Part shown: positions 1-7,556 of the stretch, in pieces
How the letters are laid out: each line of letters opens with the position of its first letter
Position numbering within the stretch: the stretch's first letter is position 1
DNA from: a bacterium
Lineage (GTDB): Bacteria; Cyanobacteriota; Vampirovibrionia; Gastranaerophilales; Gastranaerophilaceae
Assembly: GCA_017444705.1 (NCBI GenBank)
Contig: JAFSWA010000095.1
Location: forward strand, 1-30,510
Reading direction: 5' to 3'
DNA length: 30,510 nucleotides
The notes under the pieces: generated by a model
What the model was told of the DNA's origin: nothing
Databases searched by the model: none
What the model saw: the letters and a program-made list of their open reading frames with translations, nothing else
Translations under genes and position numbers: made by a program

Positions 1-1196
1 GAATATTTATTTTTCTTTTTATTGCATGGCTATGCAGCAGCAACAAAAAGGCTATTAATATTAAAACAATTCTTGTTGCTCTTTTCTTTGAATTTATTAC
101 GGCAATGGCAATTTTTTTATTACCCAAAAGTCGAGAAGTATTATTAGCTTTCAGTAATTTTTTTACTAAAATTATTGAAGCTGCAAGAGAAGGTATTGTA
201 TTTGTTTTCGGTTCTTTGGGTGCTGCAAATTCCGAACAGGGCTTTATTTTAATATTTCAAAGTCTGACATTTATAATAATTTTTTCTGCAATTTGCAGTT
301 TATTATATTATTTAAGAGTTTTACCGTTTATTATTGTAACAATAGCCAAGTTTGTAAAAAAATTCTTCGGCATAAGTGCTGTTGAGGCAATATGCTCTGC
401 AAGCAATATATTTGTAGGGATAGAATCTTTTACCAGCATAAGACCATATTTTCGTTCAATGACAAAGTCGCAATTATTTTTAATTTTTACCGTTTTTATG
501 TCCACAATAGCTTCATCAATGTTGGCGTTGTATGTATCACTTCTTAGTGATAAAATTCCAACAATAGCAGGGCATTTGGTTGGGGCAACAGTTTTATCCA
601 TTCCTGCGGCAATTATGATTGCAAAAATTATGGAGCCTGAAACAGAAACTCCTGAAATGAATGAAATAAAAATAGAAATTCCCGATAGTGCTAAAACTTT
701 TACCGAAAGTATTGTCAACGGTGCAACAGACGGGGGTAAAATGGTTTTGGGAATTACGGTATTGCTTGTTGCCGTAATCGGGATATTGGGGATAGTAAAT
801 TTGTGTTTAAGTTATTTTACTGATATTACAATAGGTCAAGCTTTGGGAGTTTTGTTTAAACCTGTTGCTCTTTTAATGGGAATAAATACACAAGATGCAG
901 CATTTGTGGGAGAACTTTTGGGTACAAGATTAATTATGACTGAGGTTCCGTCTTATGTAGCTTTAAGTCAAGCTATGAAAGCAGGTACTATTTCTGAGCA
1001 CAGTGCAATGATAGCCTCTTATGCACTATGCGGTTTTACAAGTATTGAATCTTTGAGCATAGCTATCGGAGGTGCTGTTTCTTTAGTTCCCGAAAGAACT
1101 AAATTAATAACCTCAATTTGTTATAAAAGTTTGCTCGCAGCAACAATTACAACATTAATTACAGGAACTGTTTCAGGATTATTTTATATTAATTAA
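1..1196 (+). CDS. CNT/NupC-family nucleoside-type transporter, 5' end outside window
   Basis: The reading frame is already open at base 3, so the gene runs off the left edge; the in-window ATG at 105 is internal. The translated upstream part (IAWLCSSNKKAINIKT) matches the N-terminal region of concentrative nucleoside transporters, inner-membrane symporters that import nucleosides with Na+ or H+. Family landmarks follow in order: FGSL, an FQ..hIIIFSAICSLLYYL helix, NIFVGIES...IRPYF, a MSTIASSMLALYVSLL helix, GATDG, MGI..QDAAFVGELLGTRL, TEVPSY, ALCGFTSIESL and a final hydrophobic helix. The usual pocket motifs GQTE, NEF and GFAN are changed to GIES, TEV and GFTS, so the substrate may not be a standard nucleoside. 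Fold assignment is firm; substrate is uncertain. No clear terminator follows. Confidence 0.88.
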   Translation, partial: IFIFLFIAWLCSSNKKAINIKTILVALFFEFITAMAIFLLPKSREVLLAFSNFFTKIIEAAREGIVFVFGSLGAANSEQGFILIFQSLTFIIIFSAICSLLYYLRVLPFIIVTIAKFVKKFFGISAVEAICSASNIFVGIESFTSIRPYFRSMTKSQLFLIFTVFMSTIASSMLALYVSLLSDKIPTIAGHLVGATVLSIPAAIMIAKIMEPETETPEMNEIKIEIPDSAKTFTESIVNGATDGGKMVLGITVLLVAVIGILGIVNLCLSYFTDITIGQALGVLFKPVALLMGINTQDAAFVGELLGTRLIMTEVPSYVALSQAMKAGTISEHSAMIASYALCGFTSIESLSIAIGGAVSLVPERTKLITSICYKSLLAATITTLITGTVSGLFYIN

Positions 1197-1255
1197 TTAT
1201 TAAAAAGTCTGACAATATTTTTCATTAGTAATAGTGGGAAACAGGTGTTACGATA

Positions 1256-1402
1256 TTATAATTTACCATATACAAATCTTGATACGTTTTCCATGAGTTC
1301 AGTTTCATGAATAGATAATTCTGCAAATTCAACACAATATTTTTCTACTCTTATCCCATTAGTTGCCCCATTTTTAAGAATAAAGGTTGTAATATGAAAA
1401 AA
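1256..1402 (-). pseudogene. orphan C-terminal coding remnant, possibly PilZ-like
   Basis: On the minus strand 48 sense codons run from just after a stop at 1403-1405 to a TAA at 1256-1258, with no ATG, GTG or TTG at the beginning. The product (ending CVEFAELS...ELMENVSRFVYGKL) has a strand-then-helix look resembling the end of a PilZ domain, but that is only a loose likeness. Its upstream part would lie where the adhesin-like gene now sits on the other strand. It may be a gene remnant or a chance open frame. Confidence 0.3.
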
Positions 1403-1804
1403 TTATTTGCGATATTTGTATTTAGTATTTTATCTATATTGCCATGCTTTGCATTTGATTGGGTGCAAGTTGACGACCAAGGAAAACAGTTTATAGATAT
1501 TTCAAACATACAAAAATATAATTATAAATATAGTTATGGTTCCGAAAATGATTATTACTCTTTTTGGCTGAAAAGTCTTAATCGAAATAGCGAAGGAGAT
1601 AAAAAGATAGAAAAAATTTTAAAGAAAAAAGTATGGTATTCAATGGATAAAATTGTTGTCAATTGTAGAGATGAACAATATGCTATTAAATCCGGAGTTT
1701 ATTATGACTTGAATGGTGAGCCAATTGTAGGTAGTTCAATTGAAAATAGCGATGCAATGTTAGATTGGCAAATAGTTTTAAATAATTCTTACTGCCGAAT
1801 ATAA
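1394..1804 (+). CDS. small secreted protein, surface-adhesin E-like
   Basis: A 136-residue protein with a clear signal peptide (MKKLFAIFVFSILSILPCFA, cleavage near residue 20-21). The start is supported by AAAGG at 1382-1386, seven bases before the ATG. The mature part has the layout of small 'surface-adhesin protein E'-type proteins: W-V-x-V near the new N-terminus, FIDISNI, a tryptophan-containing strand (YYSFWLKS), a lysine-rich helix, a cysteine-containing strand (IVVNCRDEQ), YYDLNGEPI and a late W. The family usually continues past the final W with a Pro-Ser motif and more residues; here the frame stops after LNNSYCRI, just where the Fic remnant on the other strand begins. The C-terminus may therefore be shortened. 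Likely periplasmic or surface-exposed; role unknown. Confidence 0.6.
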   Translation: MKKLFAIFVFSILSILPCFAFDWVQVDDQGKQFIDISNIQKYNYKYSYGSENDYYSFWLKSLNRNSEGDKKIEKILKKKVWYSMDKIVVNCRDEQYAIKSGVYYDLNGEPIVGSSIENSDAMLDWQIVLNNSYCRI

Positions 1805-2063
1805 ATTCCAAAGCCTTTTTATGATTCAATATCATAGTTGCTTCTTCTTTCTTATGTCCTTTAGCCTCAATATTCTCTCTAATTAGTGCTTCCGTATCAA
1901 GTAAAGAATAAGTATTACCCTCAATTTGTGAGGATTTCCAACTCAATTCTATTAGCAGCCTTTCATATTCTTTCTTTAATATAGTATCTGAAAGGGCTTT
2001 TGTTTTATTTATGTAAATTTTATTTACTTCTTCCAATTTTTTAATTTCATTAGTAGCAAACAA
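1686..2063 (-). pseudogene. Fic-family AMP-transferase, N-terminal fragment only
   Basis: The open frame begins at TTG 2063 (it stays open upstream to a stop near 2099) and residues ~30-90 read like the Fic N-terminal domain: IELSWKSSQIEGNT, then LLDTEALI, then EEATMILNHKKALEFI. SSQIEG fits the (S/T)xxxE(G/N) autoinhibitory helix motif of Fic enzymes. The catalytic HPFx(D/E)GNGR core is absent: after about residue 90 (near base 1794) the frame simply runs antisense through the adhesin-E-like gene. This is a gene amputated at a junction near 1795-1805 and is probably non-functional. Intact relatives AMPylate or otherwise modify target proteins. Confidence 0.6.
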
Positions 2064-2211
2064 ATTTTTAAAATTTTTATATACATTAAAATTAAATTAA
2101 GGATACTTTATTTGCCTACTGTCAAAATCACCTTTAAAGTAGTTATTCACATCATATTTAAAAAGGTTCGACTACCATTAGGGTCTATGTTGTGCAATTT
2201 TTAAACTAAAA

Positions 2212-2796
2212 TTAATTGAATTTTTCAACCCATTTTTTAAGTTCATCAATTGAAGGATTTTCGTTTAATACATCCCCTTCAACAATTTTAGTTAAATTTG
2301 ATATACTTGATTTTAAGTTGTTTGCGGTATTTCCAAGTCCGCTGCTGCCTGATGTTGCAAAAATGATGATTTTCTTATTTGTAAAATCGTGTTTTTCTAA
2401 AAATGAATTTATAATTTTTGGTGCAGTACCCCACCAAATCGGGAACCCTAAATATATTGTGTCGTAATCTGATACAGAAAAATCATCATTAACTATTTCA
2501 GGTCTTGATTTGCGGTCTTTCATCTCAACTGAACTTCGTGAATTATCATTTGTCCAGTCTAAATCTTCACTTGTATATGGGTTTAAAGGTTTTATTTCAT
2601 ATAAATCACCGCCCGTAGCTTTGGATAAATTTTCTGCAACTCTTTTTGTATTTCCTGTTGCAGAAAAATAAGCAACCAATACTTTTTTATCCATATTTGA
2701 AACTTCATTGTTAGTCGCCTGTTTATTTTGAAGTGCAAAGACAACTCCTGCCCCGATAATAAATAATCCTAAAATTATCAATAATATATTTTTCAT
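2212..2796 (-). CDS. membrane-anchored flavodoxin (Flavodoxin_4-like)
   Basis: A 194-residue protein with one hydrophobic segment at residues ~4-22 (signal anchor; no lipobox) followed by a flavodoxin domain. The FMN-phosphate loop is FSATGNTK (~44-51). GFPIWWGTAPKIINSFLE and FATSGSSGLGNT are the aromatic and glycine-rich loops typical of short-chain flavodoxins of the Flavodoxin_4 type. It would carry electrons at the membrane, presumably outside the cytoplasm because most of the chain follows the anchor. It is the last gene of the operon; its ATG overlaps the preceding stop by one base (TAATG at 2794-2798), indicating translational coupling. No T-tailed hairpin is visible downstream. Confidence 0.85.
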   Translation of the reverse strand: MKNILLIILGLFIIGAGVVFALQNKQATNNEVSNMDKKVLVAYFSATGNTKRVAENLSKATGGDLYEIKPLNPYTSEDLDWTNDNSRSSVEMKDRKSRPEIVNDDFSVSDYDTIYLGFPIWWGTAPKIINSFLEKHDFTNKKIIIFATSGSSGLGNTANNLKSSISNLTKIVEGDVLNENPSIDELKKWVEKFN

Positions 2797-3334
2797 TATT
2801 TTACTTCTCTACCCATTTCGTATGCTTCTTTCATTTGAGGTTTATCTTTAATTTCGCCTTTTTCATAAACCCCGTAACCATAGATAATTCCGCATTCTTT
2901 TGCACCATTTACACAATCTGCATAACCTCTGAAACATTCTATTGTTCTGTCCAATGCTTCTTTCCCATCTGCACAGGTCGAAATATAGTAAAATTCTTTA
3001 TTCTTAACTTCTGTCCAACGGGCAACGGTTCTGTCAATAAGTGCTTTTAGTTGAGCATCTATTGAATAAAAATAAACAGGACTTGCCAAAACCAAAACAT
3101 CTGCATCAATTATTTTTTGCAATATTTCAGCCATATCATCTTTTATAACGCACTCACCGTTACTTTTTTGGCAGTAATAACATCCTTTGCAATAGTCAAT
3201 TTTCTTTTTTGATACATTGATTTTTTCAACATCGTTGCCTGCTTCCAATGCACCTTTCATAAATTCATCACACAATAGGTCTGAATTTCCGCCAATTCTT
3301 GGGCTGCCTGATAAAATTAATACTTTTTACTCAT
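2796..3334 (-). CDS. NADPH-dependent FMN reductase-like flavoprotein with Cys cluster, frameshifted at codon 4
   Basis: The expected start is ATG at 3334-3332, overlapping the upstream GNAT stop (ATGA). Read in zero frame it ends after MSKKY at TAA 3319-3317. Moving to the -1 frame in the run of five A (3324-3328) gives MSKKVLILSGSPRIGGNS and then an intact ~179-residue protein, so one A is missing, or ribosomes or polymerase slip there. The SGSPR.GGNS loop binds FMN phosphate; CKGCYYCQ...C is the cysteine pattern seen in iron-sulfur-flavoprotein-type reductases; ASPVYFYS is the family's second flavin loop. An internal TTG start at 3275 would lack the FMN loop, so it is an unlikely real start. 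Coupled to the next flavodoxin through TAATG. Confidence 0.75.
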
Positions 3335-3834
3335 AACTTTTCTCCTATTTCGTATTTCATTATATAATCGTCCATTACAAAACCGTTTCCGATATCTGTT
3401 ACAACAGAATCAACGGTTTTGAATCCCCATTTATTATAGGCATCAATTGTGTTCTTATTGTATTTATTCACTGTTAATTGAATTTTATTGTAACCGTTTT
3501 CTATCGCATACTGTTTTATAAAATCAAATGCTTTTCCGCCGATTCCTTTATATCTGTATTCTTTTTTTATATAAAGTTTTGATAGGAATAAATAATCTTC
3601 TTTACTGGATAAACCTATATATCCTGCTTTTTGACTATCAATCATTATATAAAAATAGGCATAATTTTCGTTATTTATCTGATTAGTTATGGCTTTTTCA
3701 GATTGAAACTTCTCTACCATATAATCAATTTGTTCCTTAGACAAAATACAAGTCCAATATTCATGCCAGATTTCTGATGTTAATTCGGCAAATTCTTTTA
3801 TTTCATTTAATTTAATCTTGTTAAATTTAAGCAT
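3331..3834 (-). CDS. GNAT-family N-acetyltransferase
   Basis: A 167-residue single-domain GNAT protein. The acetyl-CoA pyrophosphate loop is RYKGIGGKA (R94-x-x-G-x-G), preceded by the beta-4 strand FLSKLYIKKEYR and followed by the IQLTVNKYNKNTIDAYNKWGFK segment characteristic of the fold's C-terminal half. The substrate cannot be read from the sequence; small-molecule amines are as likely as proteins. It starts four bases after the CMD-cupin gene and its TGA overlaps the next ATG, so it is embedded in a tightly coupled operon, suggesting acetylation of a product or toxic compound handled by the cassette. Confidence 0.85.
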   Translation of the reverse strand: MLKFNKIKLNEIKEFAELTSEIWHEYWTCILSKEQIDYMVEKFQSEKAITNQINNENYAYFYIMIDSQKAGYIGLSSKEDYLFLSKLYIKKEYRYKGIGGKAFDFIKQYAIENGYNKIQLTVNKYNKNTIDAYNKWGFKTVDSVVTDIGNGFVMDDYIMKYEIGEKL

Positions 3835-3838
3835 AATT

Positions 3839-4693
3839 CTACTTTAATTTTCCATATTCATCATCTGTAACAGGTTCTAACCATTCGTTTGCGGTTTCAG
3901 TTCCCTCTATTTCTATGGCTAAATGAGAAAACCAACTGTCGGGTGCGGCACCGTGCCAGTGTTTTACATTTGCAGGGATATTTATTACATCTCCCGGTTT
4001 CATTTCAACAGGTTCTTTGCCCCATTCCTGATAATATCCTCGACCGCCAACGGCTACTAACATTTGCCCTCCGCCTGATTTTGCGTGATGTATATGCCAA
4101 TTATTTCTGCATTTCGGTTCAAAAGTTACATTGTAGATTTTGACTTGACTTGTTGAAACAGGTGCAAGATAACTGTTACCGATAAAATATTTTGCAAAAG
4201 CGGTATTTGGTTCACCTACCTCGAACATAATTGTTTGTGAGTATTTTTCTTTTTCAGTAAGGGTTTTTGTAGGCTCATTCCAAATTTCTTTGGCTAAATT
4301 AAAAGTAGCCCAAGCCTTAGGCCACCCTGCATAAAATGCGGTATGGGTAATGGCTGCTGCAATTTCTGCTTTTGTAACTCCTGCATTTTTAGCATTTTGC
4401 AGGTGGTGTTTCATTGAATTATCCGTTATCCCCTGCGACATAAGTGCAACAACGGTTATTATACATCTTGTTTTAAGGGGAATATCTTGATTGTTCCAAT
4501 TCTCTCCGAATAAAATATCGTCATTATAGTGTGCAAATTCAGGAGCAAATTGACCTAAATTATCTCTGCCTGCCGTTTGTACGATTTTTCCTTGTGTCAT
4601 AGTTTTTACCTCTTTATTTTTATTGCCGAATGCGAAACAATTGCTTTGAATTGCAAATGCCATTATTAAAATTGATAGTAATATCTTTTTCAT
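3839..4693 (-). CDS. exported carboxymuconolactone decarboxylase-like plus cupin fusion protein
   Basis: 284 residues: signal peptide (1 to ~21), a carboxymuconolactone-decarboxylase-like helical domain (~50-145; NWNNQDIPLKTRCIITVVAL and NAKNAGVTKAEIAAAITHTAFYAG), then a C-terminal cupin (~185-268). The cupin has candidate metal ligands H200, H202/H203 and H245/H247 in NNWHIHHAKSGGGQ and NVKHWHGAAPD. The CMD part lacks the CxxC pair of AhpD, so a peroxidase-type thiol reaction is not expected. Such fusions are common in anaerobe redox clusters, and the reaction is poorly defined. Export places it in the periplasm. It lies 11 bases after the hydrolase gene and 4 before the GNAT gene. Confidence 0.85.
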   Translation of the reverse strand: MKKILLSILIMAFAIQSNCFAFGNKNKEVKTMTQGKIVQTAGRDNLGQFAPEFAHYNDDILFGENWNNQDIPLKTRCIITVVALMSQGITDNSMKHHLQNAKNAGVTKAEIAAAITHTAFYAGWPKAWATFNLAKEIWNEPTKTLTEKEKYSQTIMFEVGEPNTAFAKYFIGNSYLAPVSTSQVKIYNVTFEPKCRNNWHIHHAKSGGGQMLVAVGGRGYYQEWGKEPVEMKPGDVINIPANVKHWHGAAPDSWFSHLAIEIEGTETANEWLEPVTDDEYGKLK

Positions 4694-4704
4694 ATATCAG
4701 CCCT

Positions 4705-5751
4705 CTATTTCAAATTTTCCTTATAAAAACTTTCAATTTTATCAAACGGAATTGCGTTTTTATCACCGCCATCATACAAATCAACATGGTTTGCACCTTT
4801 TACGATTAAAAGTTCTTTATTATCGCCTTTTAGTTTTTTATAAGCATCTTCCCCAAAATATCTTGAGTGTGCGTTTTCGCCATGTACAACTAAAACTGCA
4901 CTTCTGATTTCATCACTGTATTGTAAAATCGGCTGATTTATTAAAGATAAAGATGATGTCATATTCCATTTGCCGTTTGAATTTATGGAACGAGCGTGAA
5001 AACCTCTTTTAGTCTTATAATATCCCCAATAATCTTTAACAAATTGAGGTTCATTTCCTGTTAATTTTTCAGGCAAACCATCTGCTTTTGCAAAAGTTCC
5101 GTTTTTATAATCCTCTGTTCTTTGTTTATTCAAAGTTTGTTTCATTTCATAACGGGCATTTTCATCTACGGAATCATTGTAACCTCTTGCCGATACTCTT
5201 GTCATATCATACATTGTAATAGCAGTTGTTGCTTTAATTCTTGTATCTATTGCCGCCGCATTTATTGCAAAACCGCCAAAACCACAAATTCCTAAAATTC
5301 CGATTTTATCAGGATTTACAATATCTAAATTAGAAAGATAATCAACTGCGGCAGAAAAATCTTCCGTATTTATATCAGGACTTGCAATATGTCTTGGAGT
5401 TCCTGAACTTTCACCCGTATAAGAAGGGTCAAATGCAAGAGTTACAAATCCTCTTTCTGCCAAAGTTTGAGCATAAAGACCTGATGATTGTTCTTTTACT
5501 GCACCAAACGGTCCTGAAATTGCTATTGCAGGGAGTTTATCACCTTGATTTATGCTTTTTGTTGAGGTGTATAAATCACCGACAAGTGTAATTCCAAACC
5601 TGTTTTTAAATTTAACTTTTTGAACCGTTACTTTGTCTGATTTTGGAAATGTTTTATCCCAACCTTTTTCTAAAAAATTTGCGTTTGCCATATTAGTACC
5701 TCCGATAATTAATAAAATTGCTAAACAACCTAATAAAAATTTTTTAAACAT
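4705..5751 (-). CDS. exported alpha/beta hydrolase with cysteine nucleophile
   Basis: 348 residues beginning with a hydrophobic export signal (MFKKFLLGCLAILLIIGGTN...ANA). The alpha/beta-hydrolase core shows an oxyanion region (AISGPFGAVKEQ), ERGFVTLAFDPSYTGESSG, and the nucleophile elbow GICGFGG with C156 where most hydrolases have Ser, as in dienelactone hydrolase. The acid probably sits in HGENAHSRYFGED and the histidine is H322 in KGANHVD. It resembles the COG1073-type hydrolases often linked to CMD-cupin genes. The likely role is hydrolysis of an ester, lactone or thioester in the periplasm; the substrate is unknown. Its first codons overlap the upstream acetyltransferase gene by 8 bases. 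Confidence 0.85.
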   Translation of the reverse strand: MFKKFLLGCLAILLIIGGTNMANANFLEKGWDKTFPKSDKVTVQKVKFKNRFGITLVGDLYTSTKSINQGDKLPAIAISGPFGAVKEQSSGLYAQTLAERGFVTLAFDPSYTGESSGTPRHIASPDINTEDFSAAVDYLSNLDIVNPDKIGILGICGFGGFAINAAAIDTRIKATTAITMYDMTRVSARGYNDSVDENARYEMKQTLNKQRTEDYKNGTFAKADGLPEKLTGNEPQFVKDYWGYYKTKRGFHARSINSNGKWNMTSSLSLINQPILQYSDEIRSAVLVVHGENAHSRYFGEDAYKKLKGDNKELLIVKGANHVDLYDGGDKNAIPFDKIESFYKENLK

Positions 5752-6343
5752 TTTTCACCTCTATTTCTTTTATTACTCTTGCAGGATTCCCCACTGCGAT
5801 TGTGTTTTGTGGAATTGATTTTGTAACAACACTTCCTGCTCCGACTATTGCACCGTCACCAATTGTTACACCTGGCAAAATCGTACAGTCAGAGCCTATC
5901 CAAACATTCTTGCCGATTTTGACGGGACTCGGTGTTAAATTTTGTCTTTTTGCAGGGTTAAAATCGTGGTTAAGTGTTGCAATAGTTGTGTTATGACCGA
6001 TTAAAGAACCGTCACCGATTTCAATACCGCCTTGATCCTGAAAACGACAACAAGCATTTATAAACACATTTTTACCTGTTTTAATATTCTTTCCGCAATC
6101 CGTATAAAAAGGTGGAAAAAGTCTAAATGTTTTATCAACAGTTCTTCCTGTAAGTTCTGAAAATAAATCAACAATTTCTTCCGGAGTATGGTATTTGTTA
6201 TTAATTTCCATTGTAATTTTTAGAGCTTCTTGGCTGTATACATTAAACATCCGCATTATATCAGAACCCGGTTTAACAACATTTTGAGTTGCCATTTGTT
6301 CACGAAATTTATCTAATTCGGTTTTTTCTTTTAATTCAAGCAT
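5744..6343 (-). CDS. left-handed beta-helix O-acetyltransferase (maltose/galactoside acetyltransferase family)
   Basis: 199 residues. The N-terminal helical part (~10-75) resembles the Mac domain, followed by hexapeptide repeats: IKTGKNVFINACC, IEIGDGSLIGHNT, VKIGKNVWIGSDCTI, VTIGDGAIVGAGSVV. The catalytic histidine is H126 in ATLNHDFNP, followed by the usual R/Q residues. The closing AVGNPARVIKEI is the standard C-terminal signature. It transfers acetyl from acetyl-CoA to a hydroxyl, classically of a sugar; in this operon the acceptor may be another small molecule. TAATG coupling to the preceding flavodoxin gene (6341-6345) and an 8-base overlap with the hydrolase gene. Confidence 0.88.
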   Translation of the reverse strand: MLELKEKTELDKFREQMATQNVVKPGSDIMRMFNVYSQEALKITMEINNKYHTPEEIVDLFSELTGRTVDKTFRLFPPFYTDCGKNIKTGKNVFINACCRFQDQGGIEIGDGSLIGHNTTIATLNHDFNPAKRQNLTPSPVKIGKNVWIGSDCTILPGVTIGDGAIVGAGSVVTKSIPQNTIAVGNPARVIKEIEVKNV

Positions 6344-6813
6344 TATATTAACCCCTCAAGCCAATTTTTAATCTCATTTTCAGTTGCAGAATTATTGTAT
6401 GTTGTATAACCTTCTTTAACATCTGCATTCGGACATAGTTTTTGAATATCTAAATATGTTGAAGAAGCACCGCCACCGCCATGCGTACAAAACGGCATTA
6501 TTGTTTTACCTGTAAAATCGTTTTCGCTTAAAAATGTTCTGACAGGTGTTGCAAAAGTCCACCACCAAACAGGAGTTCCGATAAATATTGTGTCATAGCC
6601 TGATATATCACCTTTTTTAATAAGTTCAGGTTTAAAATTTTGCGCTTTTTCTTTTTTTGCTATTGCAACAACTTCATTGTAGTCATTTGGATATTGTTGA
6701 ACAGGTTTAATTTCAAATAAATCACCGCCAACAACGGATTGAATTTTTTCTGCCGTACTTTTGGTGTTACCAGAATACGAATAATAAGCAATTAATATTT
6801 TTTTACCTGCCAT
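6343..6813 (-). CDS. soluble flavodoxin (Flavodoxin_4-like)
   Basis: A 156-residue cytoplasmic flavodoxin-like protein without a signal. The FMN-phosphate loop is YSYSGNTKST (~11-20), GTPVWWWTFATPVRTFL provides the aromatic flavin-stacking loop, and THGGGGASST is the third flavin-contacting loop. It is closely related in layout to the membrane-anchored flavodoxin at the other end of the same operon, so the operon carries one soluble and one anchored version. Five bases separate it from tetR. Expected role: electron carrier or quinone-reductase-like protein feeding the OYE or flavin reductases. Confidence 0.88.
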   Translation of the reverse strand: MAGKKILIAYYSYSGNTKSTAEKIQSVVGGDLFEIKPVQQYPNDYNEVVAIAKKEKAQNFKPELIKKGDISGYDTIFIGTPVWWWTFATPVRTFLSENDFTGKTIMPFCTHGGGGASSTYLDIQKLCPNADVKEGYTTYNNSATENEIKNWLEGLI

Positions 6814-6818
6814 TTTAT

Positions 6819-7433
6819 TTACTCCTTATCTTGTATTAAATATTCATTCAATAATGCTTTTAATTGAAACTCTGAAAATTTATGAGTCCAATCTTTTGGT
6901 TCAAATACACCGTCTGACATACACCAACAGGTCATCATTCCGTAAAGTTCGGATATGATAAGGTGCGAAACAAGTTCAACAGGTGTATTTTCTTTTAATT
7001 CTTTATTCTTAACTGCATTATTTAAAATACTTTGCAGCATATTGACATCATATTGCCATTTGCTCATATCTGTATTATCAGGTGCAGTTTTAGGGTCTAT
7101 TGAAGCCCTAACCCATTCGCGGCATATATTTATGCCGTATAGTTCAACCGCTTTCATAAAGTTATCAAAATACAGGGATAATTTTTCAATTAAATCAGAA
7201 CCCGACATTTTATTGATTTGCGTTTCAATTTCTTTAAAATATCCTCTGCAAATTTCAGCAACTATATCTTCTTTGTGTTTGAAATATACATAAAAAGTGC
7301 CTTTTGCAACACCTGTTGCATTAGTTATATCTTCAACACATAGTGCATTAAAACCGTTCTTTTTCAGTAAACTTTCTGCCGTATCAATTAACTTTTGACG
7401 GGTTTTTAGTGCATTTTCCTGTCTTTTGGTCAT
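6819..7433 (-). CDS. TetR/AcrR-family transcriptional regulator
   Basis: 204 residues from ATG 7433 (MTKRQENALKTRQKLIDTA). A longer frame starting at 7475 exists but that ATG touches the predicted -10 box (7467-7472), so it would not be in the transcript; a GGGGTG ribosome-binding sequence precedes the chosen start. The N-terminal helix-turn-helix is VEDITNATGVAKGTFYVYFKHKEDI (~33-57), an almost textbook TetR motif. The C-terminal ligand domain contains several Cys and Trp residues. It is the first gene of the eight-gene operon and lies next to a 23-bp palindrome, so it very probably represses both its own operon and the divergent OYE gene until a ligand binds. Confidence 0.92.
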   Translation of the reverse strand: MTKRQENALKTRQKLIDTAESLLKKNGFNALCVEDITNATGVAKGTFYVYFKHKEDIVAEICRGYFKEIETQINKMSGSDLIEKLSLYFDNFMKAVELYGINICREWVRASIDPKTAPDNTDMSKWQYDVNMLQSILNNAVKNKELKENTPVELVSHLIISELYGMMTCWCMSDGVFEPKDWTHKFSEFQLKALLNEYLIQDKE

Positions 7434-7466
7434 AATAAACACCCCGCTTACGCATGCCATAAAATC

Positions 7467-7494
7467 ATTATACATAATACTGACTAAAAGTCAA
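7467..7494 (-). promoter_or_regulatory. sigma70-type promoter of the tetR-flavodoxin operon
   Basis: On the minus strand a TTGACT -35 element (7494-7489) is separated by exactly 16 bases from a perfect TATAAT -10 element (7472-7467). Transcription would start near 7460, about 27 bases before the tetR ATG at 7433. The -35 hexamer lies inside the 23-bp palindrome. Confidence 0.75.
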
Positions 7495-7505
7495 TGACTT
7501 ATAGT
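7483..7505. promoter_or_regulatory. TetR operator-like palindrome between tetR and OYE
   Basis: A 23-bp inverted repeat with 11-base arms (left ACTAAAAGTCA, right TGACTTATAGT) around a single central base; ten of the eleven arm positions pair. A smaller perfect repeat, TGACT-AAA-AGTCA, overlaps it at 7481-7493. Its position over the minus-strand -35 box and just upstream of the plus-strand promoter region is what an autoregulating TetR would use. Confidence 0.72.
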
Positions 7506-7522
7506 TAATATTTTATTTTTGT

Positions 7523-7535
7523 GATAATATATAAT
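7523..7535 (+). promoter_or_regulatory. -10 region for the OYE gene
   Basis: GATAAT (7523-7528) and a perfect TATAAT (7530-7535) lie 21-34 bases upstream of the OYE ATG at 7557; AGAGAG around 7546-7551 is the ribosome-binding site. No good -35 hexamer is seen, so the promoter may be weak or activator-assisted. It sits immediately beside the palindrome at 7483-7505. Confidence 0.45.
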
Positions 7536-7556
7536 TATGTAACTAAGAGAGTGTAT

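Noticed and set aside
308..718. 136-codon open frame antisense to the CNT transporter gene
   Set aside because: It lies wholly within a well-conserved transporter gene, has no ribosome site and encodes nothing recognisable.
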